Origin: Streptomyces sp. CB01580
GTDB lineage: Bacteria; Actinomycetota; Actinomycetes; Streptomycetales; Streptomycetaceae
Reading direction: 5' to 3'
Assembly (NCBI RefSeq): GCF_001905795.1
Contig: NZ_LIXJ01000001.1
Span: forward strand, 186,001-250,000
Length of the DNA: 64,000 nucleotides
The position numbers were made by a program, and so were the translations under genes. Below the pieces are notes generated by a model that worked only from the letters and a program-made list of their open reading frames with translations, had not been told where the DNA came from and did no database searches. Shown in pieces: positions 17,467-26,653 of this stretch (the first letter of the stretch is position 1; each line of letters begins with the position of its first letter).

Positions 17467-19995
17467 ATGGAGGAGAAATCCCTCGATGTCTTGACGCCCG
17501 GACCTGATGAATCCGCAATCGATACAAGCAGGTTCACCAGTCCGGAGACCGGCATCGAGAAAGACCTCGCCGAGGTGCTGGCCGACGTCATGTGCGTCGA
17601 ACGGGTGTCGATCGACAGCCATTTCTTCGACGACCTCGGCGCCAACTCATTGGTGATGGCACATTTCTGCGCACGAGTCAGGAAGCGGGCGGACCTTCCC
17701 TCGGCGTCGATGAAGGACATCTACCGGCACCCGACGATCCGCAGTCTGGCGACGGGGCTCGCGAACGCCGCCCCCGTCGAGCCGTCGGTCCCGGCGCCGT
17801 CCGAGGTGGTGACCCCCATCGGCACGGTGCGGTACGCCCTCTGCGGAACCCTGCAGTTCCTGCTTTTCCTGGGATACTCCTTCCTCGCCGGACTTGTTGC
17901 CGCCCGAGGCTACGCATGGGTCTCCGCCGGGTCGGGTGTGATCGATGTCTACCTGCGATCGTTCGTCTTCGGAGGCATCGTCTTCGTCGGTCTGTGCACC
18001 TTCCCCATCGCAGCCAAATGGCTCCTCATCGGCCGGTGGACACCACGAGACTTCCCGGTCTGGGGTCTGACCTATCTGCGCTTCTGGACCGTCAAAGTGC
18101 TGATCCACGCCAACCCGATGATCTTCTTCGTCGGCAATCCCCTGTACGTGCTGTACCTGCGAGCGCTGGGCGCACGGATCGGCAAAGGGGTCACGATCCT
18201 CTCCCACAGCGTTCCGGTGTGCACCGACCTCTTCACGGTCGGCGCCGGCACCGTGATCCGCAAAGACTCGTTCTTCCTCTGCTACCGGGCACACGCCGGG
18301 CGTATCCAGACCGGCCGGGTCACGCTCGGCCGGGACGTGTTCATCGGAGAGAAGACCGTGCTCGACATCGACACGTCGATGGGCGACGGGGCCCAACTCG
18401 GACACACGTCCACGCTGTACAGCGGCCAGGCGGTCCCGGACGGTCAGCACTGGCACGGGTCCCCGGCACAGCTCACGCAGCACGACTACCTGAGGATCGG
18501 GCCGGCCCCATGCGGCACGCTGCGCCGGGCCGGCTTCGGCCTCATCACCGTGCTCCAGCTGTTGCTCCTCTACGTGCCACTGTCCGTCGGGGGCACGTAC
18601 ATGCTGGTGACCCTGGTCCCGGCGCTGCACAACCGGCTGAGCCCCGGCACGGCGGAGCTCACGGCACTGGACCTCTGCATCGACGCGCTGGTCCTTTCCC
18701 TGCTGCTGTTCTTCGGCTTCGTCGTCGTGGGCCTGGCCGTGATGTTCACCGTTCCGCGCCTGATCAACCTCGTCGTCAAGCCGGACAAGATCTATCCGCT
18801 GTACGGGTTTCACTACTCGGCTCACCGGGCGATCGGGCGCATGACCAACATCAAGTTCTTCGCATGGCTGTTGGGGGACAGCTCCTACATCGTCCACTAC
18901 TTGCGCGGCATCGGATACGACTTGTCCCGGGTCGAGCAGACGGGGTCGAACTTCGGCACGGAAGTGCAGCACGAGACCCCGTTCCTGTGCTCGGTCGGGA
19001 GCGGAACGATGGTCGCCGACGGGCTCTCCATCATCAACGCCGACTATTCGAGCACGTCCTTCCGGGTGTCCCGGGCCTCGATCGGGTCACACAACTTCCT
19101 CGGGAACAACATCGCCTATCCCTCGGGGGCCAGGACGGGTGAGAACTGTCTCCTCGCGACGAAGGTGATGGTTCCGCTCGAAGGCGAGGTGCGCGAGGGG
19201 GTGGGCCTGCTCGGTTCGCCGTGCTTCGACATTCCCCGCTCCGTCGAGCGCGATTCCCGGTTCGACCATCTGCGCGCCGGCGACACGTTGCGCCACAACC
19301 TCGCTGCGAAGAACCACTACAACATCCGCTCGATGATCTTCTTCCTGCTCGTGCGGTGGCTGCACTTCTTCGTGCTCACGATGCTCGGCCTGGCGAGCGC
19401 CGAGCTGTACGACTCCTACGGGCATGTGCTGATCGCCGCGTTCCTGGTGCTCAGCCTCGGGTTCACCGCCGTCTACCTCGTACTGGTGGAGCGCGGCATC
19501 GCGGCATTCCGCGCGCTGCAACCGCAGGTGTGCTCCATCTACGACCCCTACTTCTGGTGGCACGAGCGCCTCTGGAAGGTGCCCGACAACTACCTCGACA
19601 TCTTCAACGGGACCCCCTTCAAGAACGTGATCTGGCGGATGCTGGGGGTTCGGATCGGCAGCAGGGTCTTCGACGACGGCTGCTATCTGACGGAGCGGAC
19701 GCTCACCGCCATCGGGAACGACTGCACGCTCAATGCGGGAAGCAAGATCCAGTGCCACTCGCAGGAGGACGGCACCTTCAAATCCGATCGCAGCACCCTC
19801 GGCGCCGGTTGCACCATCGGCGTGGGCGCCCACGTCCATTACGGCGTGACGATGGGCACGGGCGCGGTGCTCGCACCCGACTCCTTCCTCATGAAGGGCG
19901 AGGAGGTCCCGCAGCACGCGCGCTGGGGAGGAAACCCCGCCGCGGAGATGCGAGATGCCCCTGATCAGCCCGAGGCGGTGACGCGGACGGGATAG
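17467..19995 (+). CDS. PCP-linked membrane protein with tandem beta-helix segments (Pls/PosA-type terminal domain)
   Basis: An 842-aa protein. Residues about 30-100 form a carrier domain with Ser61 in DDLGANSLVMAHF as the phosphopantetheine site. The rest matches what I know as the terminal domain of Pls/PosA-type NRPSs: TM helices (LQFLLFLGYSFLAGLVAARG, GVIDVYLRSFVFGGIVFVGL), hexapeptide-repeat beta-helix (LGARIGKGVTILSHSV.. GRDVFIGEKTVLDIDTSMGDG), more TM helices, and a second and third beta-helix ending in LGAGCTIGVGAHVHYGVTMG. No adenylation domain is present. AAGGAG lies 5 nt before the ATG. It is the first gene of the Dap arm; 63 bp follow before the A-PCP-TE gene. Role inferred: membrane-held acceptance and release or polymerisation of PCP-bound amino acid. 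Confidence 0.8.
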   Translation: MEEKSLDVLTPGPDESAIDTSRFTSPETGIEKDLAEVLADVMCVERVSIDSHFFDDLGANSLVMAHFCARVRKRADLPSASMKDIYRHPTIRSLATGLANAAPVEPSVPAPSEVVTPIGTVRYALCGTLQFLLFLGYSFLAGLVAARGYAWVSAGSGVIDVYLRSFVFGGIVFVGLCTFPIAAKWLLIGRWTPRDFPVWGLTYLRFWTVKVLIHANPMIFFVGNPLYVLYLRALGARIGKGVTILSHSVPVCTDLFTVGAGTVIRKDSFFLCYRAHAGRIQTGRVTLGRDVFIGEKTVLDIDTSMGDGAQLGHTSTLYSGQAVPDGQHWHGSPAQLTQHDYLRIGPAPCGTLRRAGFGLITVLQLLLLYVPLSVGGTYMLVTLVPALHNRLSPGTAELTALDLCIDALVLSLLLFFGFVVVGLAVMFTVPRLINLVVKPDKIYPLYGFHYSAHRAIGRMTNIKFFAWLLGDSSYIVHYLRGIGYDLSRVEQTGSNFGTEVQHETPFLCSVGSGTMVADGLSIINADYSSTSFRVSRASIGSHNFLGNNIAYPSGARTGENCLLATKVMVPLEGEVREGVGLLGSPCFDIPRSVERDSRFDHLRAGDTLRHNLAAKNHYNIRSMIFFLLVRWLHFFVLTMLGLASAELYDSYGHVLIAAFLVLSLGFTAVYLVLVERGIAAFRALQPQVCSIYDPYFWWHERLWKVPDNYLDIFNGTPFKNVIWRMLGVRIGSRVFDDGCYLTERTLTAIGNDCTLNAGSKIQCHSQEDGTFKSDRSTLGAGCTIGVGAHVHYGVTMGTGAVLAPDSFLMKGEEVPQHARWGGNPAAEMRDAPDQPEAVTRTG

Positions 19996-20058
19996 CGGCT
20001 CCGCCCTTGTCGGCGCTGAACAGCACGGTGACGAAGGCGAACGGAGAGGGACGACCAG

Positions 20059-23000
20059 ATGGGAATGCAAGCCCGGGCCGACCGGGAGTACTGGCGCGAT
20101 GTGCTCGTCGCCGGTGGATTCACCGAAATCCCGCGGTGGACGCTCGATCCGGTGAAGGGCATCGGCGAACACGAGGCGCCGATCCCGGACGACGTCGTCG
20201 CGGCGTTGGGCCGACTGGCCGAGGACCTGGCGCTACCGCTCGGCTCGGTGTTGTTGGCAGCGCACTCCAAGGTGCTCGCCGCGCTGTCCGGCGAGCGCGA
20301 GGTCGCCACCGGATACGTCACCGAGGAGGGGGGCCGACCGCTGCTCTGCCGGCTGACGACCGAGCCCGACTCGTGGCGGGCACTGCTGCTGGACACTCAT
20401 CGAGTCGCGTCGGACCTGCTGTCGCACAAGGACTGCCCGGTCGATGAGCTCAGGTGCGAGCTGGGCCTGGCGGAGCCGTCGATCGAGGCCGTGTTCGATC
20501 CGCACGGCGTGGGCGGTGAAGTCGCCGACAGCACCCTGCTGTGGGTGGGATTCTCCCAACGCGACGGCCACCTCGTGCTGCGGCTGCGCCATCGGACCGA
20601 CGCGCTCGACGAGGACTGCGCCGTCAGGATCGCCGGCTATCACCTCACCGCACTCGCACTGATCGCCGCCGATCCGGACGCCGAGCACGGGCGGCAGAAC
20701 CTGCTCTCCGCCGAGGAACTCCATTTCCAGCTCGAATCACTCGCCGGTCCACGCCGGGAACTGCCGGACCACCGGTTCCACGAACTGTTCGAGCAGCGGG
20801 TGGCGGCACACCCGGACGCCGTCGCCGCGGTGCATGGGAAGCAGCAACTGACCTATCGGGAACTCAACGCGCGCGCCAACCGGGTGGGACGAGCCCTGCT
20901 GGCGCGGGGGCTGCGCCCCGAAGGTGTCGTCGCAGTGGTGACCGAGCGCAACCTGGACTGGATGGCCGCCGTCCTCGCGGTCTTCAAGGCCGGCGGTGTG
21001 TATCTGCCCATCGAGCCGCATTTCCCGGCCGACCGTCTCGCGACCATGCTCTCCCGTGCCGCATGCGGGCTCGTGCTGACCGAACCCGGCAGCACCTCCG
21101 CGCTCGACCAGGCCCTCGACTCGCTGTCCGGGGTCCAGAAGCTCTTCGTCGGCGCAGCCTACGAGGAAGACCACGACGACGACGATCTGGGCCTCCACAT
21201 CGCACCGGACCGGCTCGCCTACATCTACTTCACCTCCGGCTCCACAGGTGAGCCCAAGGGCGCGATGTGCGAGCACGCGGGCATGCTGAACCACCTCTAC
21301 GCCAAGATCGACGACCTGGAGATCAGCGAGGGACAGGTGGTCGCCCAGACCGCACCCCAATGCTTCGACATCTCGCTGTGGCAGTTGGTGTCCGGGCTCC
21401 TGGTCGGGGGACGGACCCTCCTCGTGGAGCAGGAGGTGATCCTGAACGTCCAGCGGTTCGTCGACAAGATCGTCGACGGCCGGGTCGCCGTCCTCCAGGT
21501 AGTCCCCTCCTACCTGGACGTGGTCGTGTCCTGGCTGAAGCAGCACCCCCGCGAGCTGCCGGACCTGCGGTGCGTGTCGGTCACGGGCGAGGCGCTGAAA
21601 AAGGAGCTCGTGCAGCGCTGGTTCGCCGCCCAGCCCGGGATCAAGCTGGTCAACGCCTACGGGCTGACCGAGACCTCGGACGACACCAACCACGAGGTCA
21701 TGGACCGCGTGCCCGACGGAGACCGGGTCCTGCTGGGCCCCGCGGTCAACAACGTGCACGTCTACGTCGTCGACGAGCACCTGATCCCGGTGCCGCTCGG
21801 TGCCCCCGGCCTGATCGTCTTCTCCGGCGTCTGCGTCGGCCGGGGATACGTCAACGACCCCGAGCGCACCCGGCAGGCCTACCTGGCCGATCCACACCGT
21901 GAGAACGCCCGCCTCTACCGGGGCGGCGACTACGGCCGCTGGACGCCCGCGGGAAAGCTGGAGTTCCTCGGCCGCCGCGACACCCAGGTGAAGATCCGTG
22001 GCTTCCGGATCGAGATCGGCGAGATCGAGAACACCCTGTTGCAGGTGCCCGGTGTTCGCGACGGTGCGGTCGTGGTCGCCGAGCGGGCCGACCGGAGCAA
22101 GCACCTGGTGGCGTTCTATTCCGGTCGGCGGCCGCTCGAGGCCGACGTCCTGCTGGACCGGCTCGGTGAGTCGCTGCCCGCGTACATGGTCCCGTCGGCC
22201 TTTCACTGGCGGAAGACTCTGCCGCTGACGGCCAACAGCAAGATCGACAGAAGGACCCTGCAGGCACTCGCCGGAGAACTCGACGTCGTCCGGGACGACT
22301 ACCGCGCGCCGGACACGCCGACCGAACAGCAGTTGGCGGCCGCATGGGCGAAGGTCCTCGGCATCCCGCAGGACCAGATCGGACGGCGGGACCACTTCTT
22401 CGACCGGGGCGGCACGTCGCTGTCGGCAGTGAAGCTGGCCATCGTCCTGGACCGTGCGGTGTCCCTCAAGGATGTCACCGGTCACCCGATCCTCGCCGAT
22501 CTGGCCGGGCTGATCGACGGCAGGTCCGTGCGGCGTGCCGGGCTGCTCCAGCCGCTGTCGGAAGCGGCCGGTGCGCAGACCACAGCCCTGGTGTGCTTCC
22601 CGTACGCCGGCGGCAACGCGGTGAACTTCCAGCCGATGGCCGCAGCGCTGCCGGACGGTGGGCCGGCGGTCTACGCCGTCGAGCTGCCCGGTCACGACGT
22701 GGCCGCCGAGACCGAGCCGCTCGCGCCGATGACGCAGGTGGTCGAGCAGGTCGTCGACGAGATCACCGGGCGTGGCCTGACCAGGGTCCTGCTGTGGGGC
22801 CACTCCTCGGGAACAGCACCGGCCGTGGAGACGGCCAGAAGGCTGCGGGAGCGCGGGGTGGACGTCCCACGGGTGTTCCTCGGCGCGCAACTGCTCGGTG
22901 ACGCCGACGACCGGCGCGCCACCATCACCGAGCTGACCGGACGGAGCAACGCCGAGATCGCCGCGAGCCTGAGCACGCACGGCGGCCACACCTCGCTCGG

Positions 23001-23313
23001 TGAGCTGGGTGCGCAGCACGCCGAGCACGTCGGCGCCGCCTACCGACACGACTGCATGTCCGCACACCACTACTTCGCCGATGCCCTGGAGCGCCCGCCG
23101 GCGCAGAAGCTCTCCGTGCCGGTCACCGTGGTCGTCGCCGCGGACGACCCGAGCACGGCGGAGTACCCGCGCCGGTACCTCGACTGGCAGCTTCTGGCCG
23201 AACAGGTCGACCTGCACGAGCTCGCCGACGGCGGCCACTACTTCCTGCGTACCCGTCCGGTCGAGGCAGCAAAGGCCGTGCTGCACGCCGCCGAATTGTC
23301 CGCTTCTTCCTGA
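20059..23313 (+). CDS. NRPS: truncated C-A-PCP-thioesterase, predicted diaminopropionate activation
   Basis: A 1084-aa protein. Residues 1-230 resemble the C-terminal half of a condensation domain (YWRDVLVAGG.., FSQRDGHLVLRLRHRTDALDED) without HHxxxDG. The A domain spans about 235-735: YFTSGSTGEPKGAM, NAYGLTETSDDTNHEV, YRGGDYGRWTPAGKLEFLGR, NSKIDR. Hand alignment to GrsA gives the pocket DIWQSTADDK; Asp at 330 and 331 fits a diamino substrate. PCP Ser is near 788 in RGGTSLSAV. The final TE (GHSSG, Ser916; CFPYAGG; ELPGH; GGHYFLR) resembles stand-alone type II thioesterases rather than chain-releasing ones. Adjacent sbnA/sbnB homologues make Dap the likely substrate. Confidence 0.85.
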   Translation: MGMQARADREYWRDVLVAGGFTEIPRWTLDPVKGIGEHEAPIPDDVVAALGRLAEDLALPLGSVLLAAHSKVLAALSGEREVATGYVTEEGGRPLLCRLTTEPDSWRALLLDTHRVASDLLSHKDCPVDELRCELGLAEPSIEAVFDPHGVGGEVADSTLLWVGFSQRDGHLVLRLRHRTDALDEDCAVRIAGYHLTALALIAADPDAEHGRQNLLSAEELHFQLESLAGPRRELPDHRFHELFEQRVAAHPDAVAAVHGKQQLTYRELNARANRVGRALLARGLRPEGVVAVVTERNLDWMAAVLAVFKAGGVYLPIEPHFPADRLATMLSRAACGLVLTEPGSTSALDQALDSLSGVQKLFVGAAYEEDHDDDDLGLHIAPDRLAYIYFTSGSTGEPKGAMCEHAGMLNHLYAKIDDLEISEGQVVAQTAPQCFDISLWQLVSGLLVGGRTLLVEQEVILNVQRFVDKIVDGRVAVLQVVPSYLDVVVSWLKQHPRELPDLRCVSVTGEALKKELVQRWFAAQPGIKLVNAYGLTETSDDTNHEVMDRVPDGDRVLLGPAVNNVHVYVVDEHLIPVPLGAPGLIVFSGVCVGRGYVNDPERTRQAYLADPHRENARLYRGGDYGRWTPAGKLEFLGRRDTQVKIRGFRIEIGEIENTLLQVPGVRDGAVVVAERADRSKHLVAFYSGRRPLEADVLLDRLGESLPAYMVPSAFHWRKTLPLTANSKIDRRTLQALAGELDVVRDDYRAPDTPTEQQLAAAWAKVLGIPQDQIGRRDHFFDRGGTSLSAVKLAIVLDRAVSLKDVTGHPILADLAGLIDGRSVRRAGLLQPLSEAAGAQTTALVCFPYAGGNAVNFQPMAAALPDGGPAVYAVELPGHDVAAETEPLAPMTQVVEQVVDEITGRGLTRVLLWGHSSGTAPAVETARRLRERGVDVPRVFLGAQLLGDADDRRATITELTGRSNAEIAASLSTHGGHTSLGELGAQHAEHVGAAYRHDCMSAHHYFADALERPPAQKLSVPVTVVVAADDPSTAEYPRRYLDWQLLAEQVDLHELADGGHYFLRTRPVEAAKAVLHAAELSASS

Positions 23314-23336
23314 GTGTCAGCTGAAAGGAAAACGAG

Positions 23337-24341
23337 ATGTCGTTCACATCCACGGCGTTGCTGGTCGACGTGGAACTGAATTCCGGCGCACCCCCACGGG
23401 TGCGGGCCGAGGCCACCGGCGACGCGCCGGCCTGGGCGGCCGAGCACCGCGACGCGCTGCGCGCAGTCGTCGCCGAGCACGGTTCGGTCCTGGTCCGCGG
23501 TCTCGGGCTGCGCGATGCGGTCGGGACCGGAGCCGTCTTCTCGAAGCTCGCCACCGGTCTGATGACCGAGCAGGAGGCCTTCGCGCCCCGGCAGACCTAC
23601 TCCGACGGGGTGTACTCCTCATCGAAGTGGCCGCCGAACCAGCCCATGTGTATGCACCATGAACTGAGCTACACGCTTGAGTTCCCCGGCTTGATGATGT
23701 TCGCCTGTCTCGGTGCGCCCACCACCGGCGGGGCGACCGCGGTGGCCGACTCACCGACCGTGCTGGACGCACTGCCCACCGAGTTGACCGAGCGGTTCGA
23801 GCGCGAGGGCTGGCTGCTCACCCGCAGCTACAACGACGAGATCGGCGCGTCCGTCGCCGAGGCCTTCGGCACCGACGACCGGGGCGCCGTCGAGCGCTAC
23901 TGCAACGCCAACGCCATCGCGTTCGAGTGGCAGCCCGACGGCGGACTGCGCACCAGACAGCGCCGCAGCGCCGTGGTGCGCCACCCGGTCACCGGCCGAC
24001 GCTGCTGGTTCAACCAGATCGCGTTCCTCAACGAGTGGACGATGGCCCCCGAGGTGCACGAGTACTTGGTGGACGTCTACGGCGCCGACGGGTTGCCGTT
24101 CAACACCCGCTTCGGCAACGGCGACCCGATCGGCGAGGACGTCGTCCAACTGCTCAACAGCGTCTACGAGGCGAACACCGCACGCGAACCGTGGCAGGCC
24201 GGCGACCTGATGCTCGTCGACAACGTCCGCACCGCGCACAGCAGGGAGCCCTTCGAGGGACCGCGCGAGGTGCTCGTCGCCATGGCCGAACCGGTGCGTC
24301 TGGCCGACTGCTCGCCGACCGTGGAGGTGACCACGCGATGA
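23337..24341 (+). CDS. TauD/TfdA-family Fe(II)/2-oxoglutarate dioxygenase (SyrP-like)
   Basis: A 334-aa non-heme iron enzyme. The HxE part of the facial triad is in MCMHHELSYTLEFPG and the distal His in VDNVRTAHSREPFEGPREV, whose Arg would bind 2-oxoglutarate. NANAIAFEWQPDGGLRTRQR is characteristic of SyrP-type NRPS hydroxylases. Likely role, by analogy with SyrP on PCP-bound Asp: beta-hydroxylation or another oxidation of the PCP-bound amino acid carried by the protein encoded upstream. AAAGGA precedes the ATG. The stop overlaps the next start (ATGA), so it is coupled with the SbnB homologue. Confidence 0.85.
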   Translation: MSFTSTALLVDVELNSGAPPRVRAEATGDAPAWAAEHRDALRAVVAEHGSVLVRGLGLRDAVGTGAVFSKLATGLMTEQEAFAPRQTYSDGVYSSSKWPPNQPMCMHHELSYTLEFPGLMMFACLGAPTTGGATAVADSPTVLDALPTELTERFEREGWLLTRSYNDEIGASVAEAFGTDDRGAVERYCNANAIAFEWQPDGGLRTRQRRSAVVRHPVTGRRCWFNQIAFLNEWTMAPEVHEYLVDVYGADGLPFNTRFGNGDPIGEDVVQLLNSVYEANTAREPWQAGDLMLVDNVRTAHSREPFEGPREVLVAMAEPVRLADCSPTVEVTTR

Positions 24342-25408
24342 CCACCGTCGATTCCACCGCGAGAGAGCCCGCACGCGTCGCAACGGTCACCGTGCCACCG
24401 TTCGCGGTGATCTCCGGTGCCCAGGTCCGGCGCACGCTGCACGGCTGCGAGAAGCGGATCACGGAGTTGGTCGAGACCACCTACCGGGTGCACGGGGCCG
24501 GTGATTCGGTGAACCCGCCGTCGTACTTCCTGCGTTTCCCCGACCGCCCGTCCTCCCGGATCATCGCGCTGCCCGCCTCGATCGGTGGGGACACACGGGT
24601 GGACGGCCTGAAGTGGATCTCCAGCTTCCCGAAGAACGTGACGGCCGGAGTTCCAAGGGCATCGGCCGTGCTGATCCTCAACGACCATGACACCGGCTAC
24701 CCGTTCGCCTGTCTGGAGAGTTCGATCATCAGCGCCACCCGGACGGCCGCGTCGGCGGCGTCGGCGGCCGACTGGCTCAGCCGAGGGAGGCCGCGCCCGA
24801 CGCGCGTCGGGTTCTTCGGGGTGGGCCTGATCGCCCGCTACATCCACACCTTCCTGGTCGGCACCGGCTGGACGTTCGACGAGATCGGCGTACACGACCT
24901 GTCCGCCGACAGCGCGGCGGGCTTCCGCTGCTACCTGGAGCAGTCGGGCACCCCCGGCCGAATCACCGTGCACGACAGTGCCGAGCAGCTGATCCGAAAC
25001 AGCGACCTGGTGGTCTTCGCCACGGTCGCCGGTCAGCCGCACGTCAGTGAGCCGTCATGGTTCGCACACAATCCTCTGGTGCTGCATGTGTCGCTGCGCG
25101 ACCTCGCGCCGGAGATCCTGCTCGCCTCCACCAACATCGTCGATGACGTCGAGCACTGCCTCAAGGCCGACACCTCGCCGCATCTGGCCGAGCAACTCAC
25201 CGGCAGCCGGGACTTCCTGCTCGGCACGTTGGACGACGTGATGGCCGGGCGGGTGACGGTGCCGGCGGACCGGCCGGTGGTGTTCTCGCCCTTCGGCCTC
25301 GGGGTGCTCGACCTCGCGGTGGGCAAGTACGTGTACACCGAAGTGGCCCGCTCCGGAGAATTGCACGTCGTCGACGACTTCTTCCATGAACTGAGCCGGT
25401 ACGGATGA
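24338..25408 (+). CDS. sbnB: N-(2-amino-2-carboxyethyl)-L-glutamate dehydrogenase, Dap biosynthesis
   Basis: A 356-aa member of the ornithine cyclodeaminase/mu-crystallin fold, matching SbnB. The substrate region is LKWISSFPKNVTAGVPRASA and the NAD site is VGFFGVGLIARYIHTFL. SbnB oxidatively hydrolyses N-(2-amino-2-carboxyethyl)-L-glutamate to L-2,3-diaminopropionate, 2-oxoglutarate and NADH. The 2-oxoglutarate formed is also the co-substrate of the dioxygenase encoded just upstream. ATG at 24338 overlaps the preceding stop by 4 bp. The symbol is given by family; the gene itself has not been characterised. Confidence 0.9.
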   Translation: MTTVDSTAREPARVATVTVPPFAVISGAQVRRTLHGCEKRITELVETTYRVHGAGDSVNPPSYFLRFPDRPSSRIIALPASIGGDTRVDGLKWISSFPKNVTAGVPRASAVLILNDHDTGYPFACLESSIISATRTAASAASAADWLSRGRPRPTRVGFFGVGLIARYIHTFLVGTGWTFDEIGVHDLSADSAAGFRCYLEQSGTPGRITVHDSAEQLIRNSDLVVFATVAGQPHVSEPSWFAHNPLVLHVSLRDLAPEILLASTNIVDDVEHCLKADTSPHLAEQLTGSRDFLLGTLDDVMAGRVTVPADRPVVFSPFGLGVLDLAVGKYVYTEVARSGELHVVDDFFHELSRYG

Positions 25409-25621
25409 GCAGGCCGGGAGTCCAGGAGGCCTCTTCAGGGCTGATCCCGGGAGAGACCACCGGTCACGTCGCGCAGGCCCCGATGCATGAGACAGCGGCC
25501 ACTGGCGCAGGGCCCCGTACCGCCCGGTCGGAAACGGGAGTCTCGCCCTCACAAGCGAGGAACGCGCCCACGACCGGATGGAAGTTCCGATAGTGCTCTG
25601 CTCCAGACAGAGGAGACCATC

Positions 25622-26629
25622 GTGCCCGTCATTTCCGCTCCCTACGCCTTCAACGAGGAGGATCTCTATGTCGACCTCCGGTCGATCTTCGGGCACTCGC
25701 TCTTCCTGAAGTGTGAGGGCTTCAACTTCGCCGGCTCGATCAAGTTGAAGGCCGCGACCGAGATGGTGGAGGCCGCTGAGCGGGATGGAATCCTGACGCC
25801 GGAATCGATCCTGGTCGAGTCCTCGTCCGGAAACCTCGGCGTGGCGCTGAGCGTGATCGCGGCGAGCAAGGGCTACCGGTTTCTGTGTGTGACGGACTCC
25901 CGCGGCAATCTGTCGAACAGAATGATGATGGAGGCGTTGGGCAGCCAGGTGCACGTGATCGCCGAACAGGAGGCCAACGGCGGTTTTCTCGGCGCACGGC
26001 TCGACTACGTCCGCGCGCTGTGCGCCTCCGACGACCGGTACGTGTGGCTCAGCCAGTACACCAATCCGAGCAACTGGAAGGCGCACTACCGCACGACCGC
26101 GCCGGAGATCGCCCGTCAGTTCCCGCGGCTGGACGTGCTGTTCGTCGGAGCCGGCACCACCGGGACCCTGATGGGCTGTGCGCGCTACTTCCGGAGATGG
26201 CACCGGCGGGTGCGGATCATCGCGGTGGACAGCGTCGGCTCGGTTTCCTTCGGCGGTTCGCCGGGCCGCCGGATGATTCCCGGTCTGGGCATGAGCATGC
26301 GCCCGCCGCTGCTCGACGAGTCCTATGTCGACGAGGTGATTTGTGTCAAAGAGGCGGACACCATACGTTCCTGCCATCGTCTGGCCAGGCGCGGATTCCT
26401 GTTCGGCGGCTCCACCGGCACGGTGATCAGCGGCGCGACGGACTGGTTGGCCCGGCATGACGCACACGAACTCACCGCGGTGGCCATCGGCCCGGACCTC
26501 GGCGAGCGCTACCTCGACACCGTCTACCAGGCCAACTGGCTGCGGGACATCTACGGCGAGGACGTACTCGACTCCGGCAAGGGGGCCGCCGATTCCTTGG
26601 CAGCCGCCCCCTCGCCGGCGACAGGGTAG
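25622..26629 (+). CDS. sbnA: 2,3-diaminopropionate biosynthesis protein SbnA, PLP-dependent
   Basis: A 335-aa cysteine-synthase-fold PLP enzyme. The PLP lysine lies in FNFAGSIKLKAA. The phosphate loop is FVGAGTTGTLMG and the substrate loop is ESSSGNLGVALS. SbnA joins O-phospho-L-serine and L-glutamate to N-(2-amino-2-carboxyethyl)-L-glutamate, the substrate of SbnB. GTG 25622 follows GAGGAG with a 6-nt spacer; upstream in-frame sequence is not family-like. It ends the rightward operon, 24 bp before the end of the convergent NRPS gene. The 213-bp gap before it may hold a second promoter. Confidence 0.92.
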   Translation: MPVISAPYAFNEEDLYVDLRSIFGHSLFLKCEGFNFAGSIKLKAATEMVEAAERDGILTPESILVESSSGNLGVALSVIAASKGYRFLCVTDSRGNLSNRMMMEALGSQVHVIAEQEANGGFLGARLDYVRALCASDDRYVWLSQYTNPSNWKAHYRTTAPEIARQFPRLDVLFVGAGTTGTLMGCARYFRRWHRRVRIIAVDSVGSVSFGGSPGRRMIPGLGMSMRPPLLDESYVDEVICVKEADTIRSCHRLARRGFLFGGSTGTVISGATDWLARHDAHELTAVAIGPDLGERYLDTVYQANWLRDIYGEDVLDSGKGAADSLAAAPSPATG

Positions 26630-26631
26630 GG

Positions 26632-26652
26632 CTGCCGGCCGCGGGGCCGCAG
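26632..26652. terminator. Hairpin between convergent operons
   Basis: CTGC-C-GGCC pairs with GGCC-C-GCAG, a C-C mismatch interrupting the stem, in the 24-bp gap between the sbnA stop and the NRPS stop. It could terminate both operons. Confidence 0.45.
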
Positions 26653-26653
26653 T

